A stretch of DNA of 5,772 nt from Lachnospiraceae bacterium (GCA_017553965.1 JAFZJK010000113.1:1-5772), one strand, 5' to 3'; counted from the stretch's first letter, positions 1 to 4,410 are shown. Numbers and translations: made by a program. The notes: generated by a model from the letters alone, not told the origin.

Positions 1-431
1 GGTCCGACTTCAACTTCTTCATAGCTGTCGTTGTCAAGAAACTGACCGGTTCCTGCGGATACAGGCATATCATAGAGATTGAGTAACCTGACAGGCTGCA
101 GGATACGGACAGGTGTTGCCTGATACTTTTCGGAGCCCTTCAGCAGGTCAATGTAATTAAGTGCCATCGCCTTGCCTTCTTCGTTTAGCTCGGCCATAGG
201 ATCGTCCGGATTGTATCCTCCTATAAACTGATTGAAGATATCTGTGATCCCGAGGATCTTGCACATCGCAAGAAACTGTACTGCGTTTGGAATGCTGTTA
301 CCGGTCTCCCAGGTGCTGTATGCTGCAGGCTTGGTAGGGATTCCCATTCCGGTAAGCTTATCGCAGATATCCTGTTGTGAGTATTTCAGGTTTTTCCGAT
401 ATGCTGCAAATATGTTTCCGATATTGTCCAT
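1..431 (-). CDS. XRE-family repressor with S24/LexA-like C-terminal domain (partial, C-terminus beyond window)
   Basis: Reading leftwards from an ATG at 431-429, 143 codons are visible before the window edge. Residues about 5-70 form an XRE/Cro-CI helix-turn-helix (YRKNLKYSQQDICDKL, then YSTWETGNSIPN as the recognition-helix part). After a linker, residues 120-133 read YDMPVSAGTGQFLD. This matches the start of S24/LexA-like domains, where the Ala-Gly bond (here A126-G127) is the RecA-stimulated self-cleavage site. The catalytic Ser and Lys would lie outside the window. The start is supported by an AAAGAGGT ribosome binding site 5 bases upstream. By family knowledge this is a CI-type repressor of a prophage or integrative element that DNA damage can inactivate. 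It faces a divergent rightward promoter, which fits a lysogeny-type switch. The HTH and cleavage motif are seen directly; SOS control is inferred. Confidence 0.88.
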   Translation of the reverse strand, partial: MDNIGNIFAAYRKNLKYSQQDICDKLTGMGIPTKPAAYSTWETGNSIPNAVQFLAMCKILGITDIFNQFIGGYNPDDPMAELNEEGKAMALNYIDLLKGSEKYQATPVRILQPVRLLNLYDMPVSAGTGQFLDNDSYEEVEVG

Positions 432-436
432 AAGTG

Positions 437-444
437 ACCTCTTT
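437..444 (-). promoter_or_regulatory. Ribosome binding site of the S24 repressor gene
   Basis: On the minus strand this reads AAAGAGGT, 5 bases before the ATG at 431. It supports that start; no competing in-frame start has a comparable site. Confidence 0.6.
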
Positions 445-480
445 CTAAGTGCGGGATACAGCCCACACGTCTGTGAATCT

Positions 481-509
481 AATATACTTCATAGGGCGGA
501 TAAAATCAA
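481..509 (-). promoter_or_regulatory. Leftward promoter of the S24 repressor gene
   Basis: On the minus strand a -35 TTGATT (509-504) and a -10 TATATT (486-481) are separated by exactly 17 bases, so the start site should be near 474 with a 5' UTR of roughly 43 nt. The -10 lies within the repeat TATATTAGA (486-478), which also forms the -10 of the opposing promoter. A protein recognising that repeat could therefore block both directions, including autoregulation. Confidence 0.65.
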
Positions 510-551
510 TAGGAAAATCTAATATAAATAGAAAACGGAAACATGTTTCTA

Positions 552-580
552 TTGAAATCAAATTAGACTTGTTTTATATT
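552..580 (+). promoter_or_regulatory. Rightward promoter of the divergent region
   Basis: A -35 TTGAAA (552-557) and a -10 TATATT (575-580) are 17 bases apart, predicting a start near 587. The -35 overlaps the right arm of the central dyad (546-553), so a repressor bound there would exclude RNA polymerase. It would drive the leader at 587-721 and the genes from 722 on. Confidence 0.62.
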
Positions 581-586
581 AGATAC

Positions 587-721
587 TCGTAAGGGGTACA
601 CGTACTGGCCGGCCGGCAGAATGATACCCCATACACAAGTAACTTTTGGGGAAGGGGCTTGCGGACCACGCTAACCTTCGGCGGTCGGAACTTGGTTCGC
701 TGCTTTTTGGGGATGGAGGTA
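587..721 (+). other. GC-rich, hairpin-forming 5' leader of the rightward transcript
   Basis: This stretch between the rightward promoter and the first reading frame is much more GC-rich than the AT-rich promoter DNA before it. GGGGTA (593-598) pairs with TACCCC (625-630) and encloses overlapping self-complementary GGCCGGCC/CCGGCCGG blocks (607-616). Further on, GACC (664-667) can pair with GGTC (683-686) and GAAC (688-691) with GTTC (695-698). TTTTGGGGA occurs twice (644-652 and 705-713). No coding frame is convincing: an ATG at 621 opens only 17 codons and has no ribosome binding site. It could be a regulatory leader or the end of a small RNA. I do not recognise a known riboswitch. Confidence 0.3.
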
Positions 722-763
722 ATGAACATGCCTATGATTGTTTACACGCGTAGGAGGATATGA
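722..763 (+). CDS. Short reading frame (leader peptide candidate) overlapping the zinc-ribbon gene
   Basis: A 13-codon frame reads MNMPMIVYTRRRI. GGAGGT at 715-720 is too close to the ATG at 722 but well placed (7 bases) for the in-frame ATG at 728, so the product is probably 11 residues, MPMIVYTRRRI. Its TGA (761-763) overlaps the ATG of the next gene (760-762) in the ATGA arrangement typical of translational coupling. The next gene's own AGGAGG (752-757) lies inside this frame, only 2 bases before its ATG, which makes coupling more plausible. The peptide's sequence matches nothing I know. It may be only a ribosome-delivery leader. Confidence 0.35.
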   Translation: MNMPMIVYTRRRI

Positions 764-1161
764 ACTATCTTCTTTCTGCGCAGGAAGAAAAACTGAATAG
801 AGAGGTTTTCAGTGAGCTGCCCGGACCTCGGGGTATTATAGTCAGCTCACTTTGCGGATCGACTAATCAACGTTTCGCAGTAATCTGTAAAGGTGACTTT
901 CCCTTTCCTTTTCAGACTTCAGATCAAATTGATGAATTGGAGGTGAAGAGCCGAATGCAGGCGATTGATTTTTATTGCAAGAAGTGCAGGAAATCCATGC
1001 GGATCTCATATGCACTGACCGGAGACAGGACGGCTCCGGCTATGAACGGCATCATGATAAAATGCCATACTCACAAATGTACCAGAGTAGTGACCCTCAA
1101 GAATTTTACAGAGGGGCAGATTGCCGAGAGAACGGATGCTCTCGGAAAGTGCTACTTATAA
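760..1161 (+). CDS. Small zinc-ribbon-like protein of unknown function
   Basis: The 133-residue product carries a Cys4 knuckle pattern in its C-terminal half: C73-x2-C76 (FYCKKCRKSM) and C102-x4-C107 (IKCHTHKCTRVVTLKN), with H103 and H105 nearby. The layout, two Cys pairs separated by about 25 residues and followed by a T-L-K-N-like end, recalls Com-like and other short zinc ribbons of phages and mobile elements. The N-terminal 65 residues have no recognisable domain. An alternative start is the ATG at 955 (M66), preceded by GGAGGT at 939-944. That would give a 68-residue protein consisting of the zinc ribbon alone, a size common for this class. The gene lies directly downstream of the S24-controlled promoter region and is followed by a terminator, so it is an early-region gene. 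A zinc-binding, perhaps nucleic-acid-binding, role is inferred; no specific function can be named. Confidence 0.6.
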   Translation: MNYLLSAQEEKLNREVFSELPGPRGIIVSSLCGSTNQRFAVICKGDFPFPFQTSDQIDELEVKSRMQAIDFYCKKCRKSMRISYALTGDRTAPAMNGIMIKCHTHKCTRVVTLKNFTEGQIAERTDALGKCYL

Positions 1162-1186
1162 GCTTTAGCAATCAGGACGAAATCAA

Positions 1187-1261
1187 GCGTGCATGACACG
1201 CATAATTACAACTAAATGAGGGCTTCATGATATGGGGGCATGACCCACCGCGGACGCATGA
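1187..1261 (+). repeat. Three GCATGA motifs, two of them in small hairpins, between the zinc-ribbon gene and its terminator
   Basis: GCATGA occurs at 1191-1196, 1238-1243 and 1256-1261. In the first copy it overlaps the loop of the perfect hairpin GCGTG/CACGC (1187-1191 with 1197-1201). In the second it lies in the loop of TGGG/CCCA (1233-1236 with 1244-1247). The third begins inside the terminator stem. The arrangement may be chance or a small protein-binding or RNA element. Confidence 0.2.
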
Positions 1262-1303
1262 AAAGATAACCGGTAAAACGGAGTCTTTTCGTGCGTTTTG
1301 TTT
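1255..1303 (+). terminator. Intrinsic terminator after the zinc-ribbon gene
   Basis: CGCATGAAAAGA (1255-1266) pairs with TCTTTTCGTGCG (1284-1295) over 12 positions with a single U-G pair. The loop contains an inner CCG/CGG stem. The hairpin is followed by TTTTGTTTATT. It would separate the early transcript from the XRE gene. The stem is AU-rich at its tip and the T run is interrupted by a G, so some read-through is likely. Confidence 0.6.
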
Positions 1304-1328
1304 ATTGTAACGGACACAACAGTACATC

Positions 1329-1357
1329 TCTTTTTTCCGGTTCGCCCGGAAAGAAGG
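1329..1357 (+). promoter_or_regulatory. Hairpin covering part of the ribosome binding site of the small XRE gene
   Basis: The pyrimidine tract at 1329-1340 (TCTTTTTTCCGG) pairs with CCGGAAAGAAGG at 1346-1357 over 12 positions, two of them G-U, with a 5-nt loop. The right arm contains the first four bases of the AAGGAG site (1354-1359) that precedes the ATG at 1363. No run of T follows, so it is not a terminator. Partial masking of the site suggests translational damping; regulation is inferred. Confidence 0.45.
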
Positions 1358-1362
1358 AGAAG

Positions 1363-1701
1363 ATGAACATATCTATTAAGGAAGAAACATTAGGACAGCG
1401 GATCAGAGCACAGCGTATCAGGCTTGGAATGACCCAGGAGGAACTGGCAGAGGAGATGAATACCACCAAGAGCATGATCTCTTATTATGAGAATGATCAC
1501 GGGGATATGAAACAGAGCATGATCGCTGAGTTCGCTAAGGTTCTGGGGACTACGGTTGAGTATCTGGTGTGCGGCGTGATAAAGGAAGGCAGCCCGGATG
1601 CGTCCTCTGCGGAGATGCTGCAGCTGTTTTCTTCGATGGACGACCGGACGAAGGAGATCATGCTGATCCAGATGAGAGCGTTGGTGAAAGGGGGATGCTG
1701 A
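1363..1701 (+). CDS. Small XRE-family transcriptional regulator
   Basis: The 112-residue protein has an XRE/Cro-CI helix-turn-helix at about residues 8-68: LGQRIRAQRIRLGMTQEELA, then TTKSMISYYEN, then IAEFAKVLGTTVEYLVCG. A short C-terminal helical tail follows (about 75-112, including DDRTKEIMLIQMRALV), the kind that often mediates dimerisation in small regulators of this class. I chose the ATG at 1363 because AAGGAG (1354-1359) precedes it. The frame is open further upstream to a possible start at 1291, but that extension lies across the terminator's T run and looks noncoding. No clear promoter is visible between the terminator and this gene, so expression may come from read-through. It ends right where four 23-bp repeats begin, next to the ATPase promoter, which makes it a candidate regulator of that gene. 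Targets are not determinable from sequence. Confidence 0.85.
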   Translation: MNISIKEETLGQRIRAQRIRLGMTQEELAEEMNTTKSMISYYENDHGDMKQSMIAEFAKVLGTTVEYLVCGVIKEGSPDASSAEMLQLFSSMDDRTKEIMLIQMRALVKGGC

Positions 1702-1793
1702 ACATTCTTCCGATTGAAAAGCCAACATTCTTCCGATTCAAAACCTCACATTCTTCCGGTTCAAGGTTGATTTTTCTTCCGATTTAGGGTAAA
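1702..1793 (+). repeat. Four 23-bp tandem repeats upstream of and inside the ATPase promoter
   Basis: Units run 1702-1724, 1725-1747, 1748-1770 and 1771-1793, with no gaps. The core TTCTTCCGATT recurs at 1705, 1728, 1751 (as TTCTTCCGGTT) and 1774, exactly 23 bases apart. Units 1 and 2 agree at 19 of 23 positions; unit 4 is the most diverged outside the core. Core 4 sits between the -35 and -10 of the ATPase promoter and core 3 just upstream of the -35. The array begins on the base after the XRE stop codon. The best reading is an iteron-like operator array. The main alternative is a decayed multi-repeat end of an IS21-type insertion sequence, a family whose termini carry repeated transposase sites. 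Confidence 0.75.
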
Positions 1794-1795
1794 AT
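1767..1795 (+). promoter_or_regulatory. Promoter of the DUF4143-type ATPase gene
   Basis: A -35 TTGATT (1767-1772) and a -10 TAAAAT (1790-1795) are spaced by 17 bases, giving a predicted start near 1802 and a short 5' UTR. The promoter is embedded in repeats 3 and 4, so occupancy of the array should block it. Confidence 0.65.
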
Positions 1796-1825
1796 ACTTT
1801 AAAAAGATAAGGAGCGAACGCCTGA

Positions 1826-3121
1826 ATGAGTGAGAAAGAGTATATCAGCAGAATATTTGACGGGATTGTTGAATTTACCCTTAAGAGTAAAGGCGCACTG
1901 GTGATAGTCGGGCCTAAATGGTGCGGAAAATCTACTACGGCAAAGAGATATGCCAGGACGGTCATCGACCTGATGCCGCTTGAATCAAGGAATGAATATA
2001 TAGAACTGGCGAAGATATCACCGGAAAACTTTTTAAACTATGGCCCCAAGCCGATACTGGTCGATGAGTGGCAGCATGTATCATTTATCTGGGATCAGGT
2101 AAAGTATGAAGTCGATAAAACTGGAGATTTCGGACAGTATATCCTGACCGGCAGCGTGACGGATAAGAGCAGGACTGAACTGGACGATGAAAGCAGCAGA
2201 CATACCGGAAACGGGAGGATCATACGAAAAATGATGCGTACCATGTCTCTTTACGAAACGGGAGACAGTAACGGTACCGTATCACTGCTGGATCTTAAAA
2301 ATGGTAAATTTTCCAAGGCAATGTCAAAGAAAGACATAAACGATTATGCTTATTATGTCTGCAGAGGGGGATGGCCGGTCGCCATAGGCAAGGACAGGGA
2401 TGTATCTCTGGCACAGGCAAGGGATTATTACGAAGTTGTCGTTACGGATGATATCTTCTCATTGAAAGACATCCCTCTGAAGAAGGACGAACAGAAAGCA
2501 AGGAAACTTATGCGTTCCTACGCCAGAAATGTTTCCATAGCTGCGGCTGATACAACGCTTTTGGAGGATTGTGCCGGAAGTGATGATACATTTGATAAGG
2601 ATGTATTTGCGAAATACCTGAATGCTCTCAGAAATCTGTATGTTATAGAGGAACTTCCTGCGTGGAATCCGAACCTCAGAAGCCAGGCAGCCATCAGGAC
2701 AAAAGAGACAAGGCATTTTACGGACCCTTCCATCGGTGCTGCAGCTTTAGGCATAACTCCGGAGGGGATATTTAAGGATATAACAACATTCGGATTGCTG
2801 TTTGAATCGCTGGTAGTGCATGATCTAAGAGTATATGCTGATGCGATTGGAGCCCATGTTTATAAGTACCGTGATTCAAAAAAACGTGAGGCGGATGCCG
2901 TGCTTCAGTTTGCGGACGGTTCATGGGCGCTTGTTGAGGTAAAACTCGGTGGAGAAGATGATATCAGGAAAGCGGCCGATAACTTGATCAGGATTGCTGA
3001 TGATATCGACCGTGAACGGACGGGAAAGCCGGCATTTCTTATGGTTGTTACAAAAAATAAGGTGGCATATCAGATGGAGAACGGAGTTTATGTTGTTCCG
3101 CTATGCTGTCTTAAAGATTAA
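1826..3121 (+). CDS. AAA_14/DUF4143-type ATP-binding protein with PD-(D/E)XK-like C-terminus
   Basis: The 431-residue product is of usual length for the family. The N-terminal AAA_14-like ATPase has a Walker A at residues 29-37 (GPKWCGKST), a Walker B at 76-82 (PILVDEW, D80/E81) and a sensor-1-like YILTGS at 105-110. The stretch TGNGRIIRKMMRTMSLYETG (127-146) is characteristic of these proteins. The C-terminal DUF4143-like part contains ESLVVHDLRVYA (327-338) and READAVLQ...WALVEVKLG (354-375). There D357 and E371-x-K373 resemble a PD-(D/E)XK nuclease core. Starting at the ATG at 1826 follows from AAGGAG at 1809-1814, although the 11-base spacing is long. The family is widespread in anaerobes and archaea, often near mobile or variable loci, and its function is poorly defined; nuclease activity is unproven. 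Here it is a single-gene unit with its own promoter, operator-like repeats and terminator. That suggests cargo such as defence or DNA-interacting functions, which is speculation. Confidence 0.88.
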   Translation: MSEKEYISRIFDGIVEFTLKSKGALVIVGPKWCGKSTTAKRYARTVIDLMPLESRNEYIELAKISPENFLNYGPKPILVDEWQHVSFIWDQVKYEVDKTGDFGQYILTGSVTDKSRTELDDESSRHTGNGRIIRKMMRTMSLYETGDSNGTVSLLDLKNGKFSKAMSKKDINDYAYYVCRGGWPVAIGKDRDVSLAQARDYYEVVVTDDIFSLKDIPLKKDEQKARKLMRSYARNVSIAAADTTLLEDCAGSDDTFDKDVFAKYLNALRNLYVIEELPAWNPNLRSQAAIRTKETRHFTDPSIGAAALGITPEGIFKDITTFGLLFESLVVHDLRVYADAIGAHVYKYRDSKKREADAVLQFADGSWALVEVKLGGEDDIRKAADNLIRIADDIDRERTGKPAFLMVVTKNKVAYQMENGVYVVPLCCLKD

Positions 3122-3141
3122 CAATTGAATATTCATATTTT

Positions 3142-3149
3142 GGTATGAT
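3142..3149 (+). promoter_or_regulatory. Possible extended -10 promoter element
   Basis: TGGTATGAT fits an extended -10 (TGn followed by TATGAT), but no -35 is convincing at 16-18 bases upstream. A transcript started near 3156 would run directly into the terminator hairpin. It is reported only because no other promoter is visible for the 3335 gene. Confidence 0.2.
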
Positions 3150-3157
3150 AAAACAGG

Positions 3158-3187
3158 AGGATCTCGTAACAGAGATCCTTTTTCTTT
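3158..3187 (+). terminator. Intrinsic terminator of the ATPase gene
   Basis: AGGATCTC (3158-3165) pairs perfectly with GAGATCCT (3172-3179) around a 6-nt loop and is followed by TTTTCTTTT. It lies 36 bases after the ATPase stop codon and closes that transcription unit. Confidence 0.85.
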
Positions 3188-3195
3188 TGCGCCAA

Positions 3196-3328
3196 GGTTC
3201 GATATTTTCGAACCCAAAGTTCGAAATTCTATGGAACGACTTTTTACATAGAGTTCCGTAGAATTGCATGTGTAAGCAAGAGGTGACGCAAGCCGGCAAG
3301 CCTAACCTCCAAGAAAGAAAATGGAGGT
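3196..3328 (+). ncRNA. Candidate structured cis-regulatory leader before the 3335 gene
   Basis: This noncoding stretch contains consecutive inverted repeats. GGTTCGA/TCGAACC (3196-3202 with 3208-3214) is followed by another TTCGAA at 3220-3225. A 13-bp arm pair with one U-G, AATTCTATGGAAC/GTTCCGTAGAATT, spans 3225-3237 and 3253-3265. A mutually exclusive inner pairing is TCTATG/CATAGA (3228-3233 with 3247-3252). GAGGT (3280-3284) can pair with ACCTC (3305-3309), and ACCTCCA (3305-3311) can instead pair with the ribosome binding site region TGGAGGT (3322-3328). Exclusive pairings ending at a ribosome binding site are the architecture of a translational switch. No known riboswitch core is recognised and no clear promoter lies inside, so the inverted repeats could instead be protein-binding sites in DNA. 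Confidence 0.4.
3305..3328 (+). promoter_or_regulatory. Hairpin masking the ribosome binding site of the 3335 gene
   Basis: ACCTCCA (3305-3311) and TGGAGGT (3322-3328) are perfectly complementary over 7 bases with a purine loop of 10. The GGAGGT core (3323-3328) lies 6 bases before the ATG, so the complete ribosome binding site is sequestered. Confidence 0.55.
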
Positions 3329-3334
3329 GCGAAC

Positions 3335-3907
3335 ATGTGCATTACAGAAGATAAGTTAGTGGAAAGCTACGGGAAAGCAACTCCCCGCGAACGCTTCCGA
3401 CTGATCTACAAGAACTACAGTATCTTTCCACAGCTGGTGGACTGCTACGAAATCGGACTGTTCAACCGGATCCTCTTTGAGGTCGAATACAACAGACGGA
3501 AGAAAAATGATGACGACCTGGGCGTGAGGATTCAGACCAGTCATCGCAGCGATCCAACAGCCGCAAAAGCGATTGAGCACATCATGATCCGCGATGCCAT
3601 CGAGGAGTGCAATTTCTCCGGGAACATCTTGAAGGAAACCGATGATCCCGAGAAGCATAAGCGGGACATCCTGACGATCCATATGATGCGCAGGGAATAC
3701 GAGGTCTTTGATACAAGCCTCAAGGCACTTCCCCTGGCGGAATTCAAGATCACCTACAGTCATCTGCATGACGGGAGAAAGCTCGTAGAGATCGCGGAGG
3801 AAGAAGATAAGGCGTATCAGACGATCCTTAATATCGTATCGAAAACAAGAAAAAAGCTGGAAGGCAAGACGATTGCTTTCTTCAGGGAAACCATACAGGA
3901 GGGTTAG
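3335..3907 (+). CDS. Phage-type transcriptional regulator-like protein (ArpU/RinA or sigma region 4-like)
   Basis: The 190-residue protein is helical and rich in charged residues, with no signal peptide or membrane segment. Residues 63-80 (GVRIQTSHRSDPTAAKAI) resemble the S-x-x-x-DPTA motif of phage late-transcription regulators of the ArpU/RinA/DUF1492 kind. The C-terminal 45 residues (about 130-175, with KITYSHLHDGRKLVEIAEEEDK and ILNIVSKTRKKLEG) resemble the region-4-like helix-turn-helix of such proteins and of sigma factors. The ATG at 3335 has GGAGGT at the ideal distance, masked by a hairpin. The next gene follows after 3 bases, so the two are co-translated. A DNA-binding role in controlling element transfer or excision genes is inferred; the family assignment rests on motif memory only. 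Confidence 0.6.
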   Translation: MCITEDKLVESYGKATPRERFRLIYKNYSIFPQLVDCYEIGLFNRILFEVEYNRRKKNDDDLGVRIQTSHRSDPTAAKAIEHIMIRDAIEECNFSGNILKETDDPEKHKRDILTIHMMRREYEVFDTSLKALPLAEFKITYSHLHDGRKLVEIAEEEDKAYQTILNIVSKTRKKLEGKTIAFFRETIQEG

Positions 3908-3910
3908 ATC

Positions 3911-4132
3911 ATGGGATATAAGAGAAAAGAATATGAGAATATGGAAGGCCTCTTTACGAATGGCAAGAAGAAGTTCGTGAAATATGATGAGGGTGCAGCG
4001 ATGTACTCCATGGGAATCCATGCATTTACCGAACTTGCCAAAGAAGCGAAAGCAATCTACCGCATCAGGAGGATCGTTCTGGTAAATACAGAGATCATCG
4101 ACGAGTATATGGAGAACTTCAGAGACATTTAA
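3911..4132 (+). CDS. DUF6462-like small excisionase-type DNA-binding protein
   Basis: The 73-residue protein contains KFVKYDEGAAMYSMGIHAF (residues 21-39), then AKEAKAIYRIRRIVLVNTEIIDEYME (about 43-68). This is the layout of DUF6462 and other MerR/excisionase-like winged helices: a K-F-V-x-Y-x-E-G-A-x-x-Y-S-M helix-turn-helix, a wing, then an LVN...EY end. Its ribosome binding site AGGAGGG (3897-3903) lies within the last codons of the preceding gene, with a 3-base gap between genes, so both belong to one operon. Proteins of this type sit next to tyrosine integrases and usually act as recombination directionality factors, so an Xis role here is likely but inferred. The integrase is downstream but has a separate promoter, allowing excision and integration to be controlled independently. 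Confidence 0.72.
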   Translation: MGYKRKEYENMEGLFTNGKKKFVKYDEGAAMYSMGIHAFTELAKEAKAIYRIRRIVLVNTEIIDEYMENFRDI

Positions 4133-4181
4133 TGGAACAGTATGGAATGAAAATAAGATGCACGGCTTTCAAAAAAATACA

Positions 4182-4210
4182 TTGATTTTTTGTGGGGCAT
4201 TAAATATAAT
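4182..4210 (+). promoter_or_regulatory. Near-consensus promoter of the ribbon-helix-helix/integrase operon
   Basis: A -35 TTGATT (4182-4187) and a perfect -10 TATAAT (4205-4210) are spaced by 17 bases, predicting a start near 4217. It is the strongest-looking promoter in the window. An A-run/T-run dyad (4170-4176 with 4186-4192) overlaps the -35 and may help a regulator bind or bend the DNA. Confidence 0.78.
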
Positions 4211-4239
4211 GTGAGTAGAGATCTGAAGGGAGCAGGAAG

Positions 4240-4410
4240 ATGGCAAAACGCGGAAGGCCTACGGTAGAAGACAAAAAGTACATTAAGGTTGGCTTCAGAG
4301 TCACCGAAGCGGAACGCGACAGACTTTTGGCATACTGCGAGAAGATGAATCTCACCCAAGCACAGGTCTTTAAGGAAGCACTTGAGCTCCTTTACAAGAC
4401 CAAACCCTAA
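4240..4410 (+). CDS. Ribbon-helix-helix (CopG/Arc-like) small regulator
   Basis: This 56-residue protein starts at the ATG at 4240, with AAGGGAG (4226-4232) 7 bases upstream. It begins MAKRGRPTVEDKKYIKVGFRV, a basic tail leading into the beta strand. It continues TEAERDRLLAYCEKMNLTQAQ as helix A and turn, then VFKEALELLY as helix B. That is the complete pattern of a ribbon-helix-helix DNA-binding dimer of the CopG/Arc class. It is the first gene after the strong promoter and is followed 35 bases later by the integrase. The likely role is autoregulation of the operon and so control of integrase level, inferred from position. Small proteins of this kind are also seen as antitoxins or relaxase accessory factors, but no toxin or relaxase is adjacent. 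Confidence 0.8.
   Translation: MAKRGRPTVEDKKYIKVGFRVTEAERDRLLAYCEKMNLTQAQVFKEALELLYKTKP

Larger units (their letters stand above)
478..583. promoter_or_regulatory. Divergent control region with three TATATTAGA blocks and a central 27-bp dyad (candidate repressor operators)
   Basis: The 9-mer TCTAATATA occurs at 478-486 and 518-526, 40 bases apart, and its inverse TATATTAGA at 575-583. The outer two coincide with the -10 elements of the leftward and rightward promoters. The middle copy has no good -35, so it may be an operator or a weak second promoter. Centrally, AATAGAAA (527-534) and TTTCTATT (546-553) form a perfect 8-bp inverted repeat with an 11-bp spacer, overlapping a 12-bp palindrome GAAACATGTTTC (538-549). 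Dyads of this size between divergent promoters are typical operators of CI-like repressors. Binding by the neighbouring S24 repressor is inferred. Confidence 0.5.

Noticed and set aside
232..522. 96-codon open frame on the plus strand
   Set aside because: It lies opposite the XRE-S24 repressor and crosses the divergent promoter region; it has no ribosome binding site and no recognisable domain.
1227..1310. 27-codon frame with a GAGGG-like site upstream
   Set aside because: It runs through the terminator stem-loop and has no recognisable sequence, so coding is unlikely.
1291..1362. N-terminal extension of the small XRE regulator by 24 codons
   Set aside because: The extension begins inside the terminator stem and crosses its T run and the hairpin; AAGGAG fits the ATG at 1363, where the family's usual N-terminus begins.
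3276..3310. Resemblance to a c-di-GMP-I (GEMM) riboswitch: GACGCAAGCC followed by GCCTAACC
   Set aside because: The GCAAACC segment, the GNRA-capped P2 hairpin and the receptor are not found upstream; cmscan against RF01051 would decide, a clear hit reversing this rejection.
3268..3354. 28-codon frame overlapping the start of the 3335 gene
   Set aside because: It lacks a ribosome binding site and coincides with the hairpin segments; probably a chance frame, although leader-peptide translation cannot be excluded.
3356..4021. 221-codon open frame on the minus strand
   Set aside because: It is antisense to the 3335 and 3911 genes, which have good ribosome binding sites and recognisable motifs; the antisense product has none.
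4170..4192. A-run/T-run dyad as a terminator of the DUF6462-like gene
   Set aside because: The stem is almost only A-U, overlaps the -35 of a strong promoter and is too weak to terminate.
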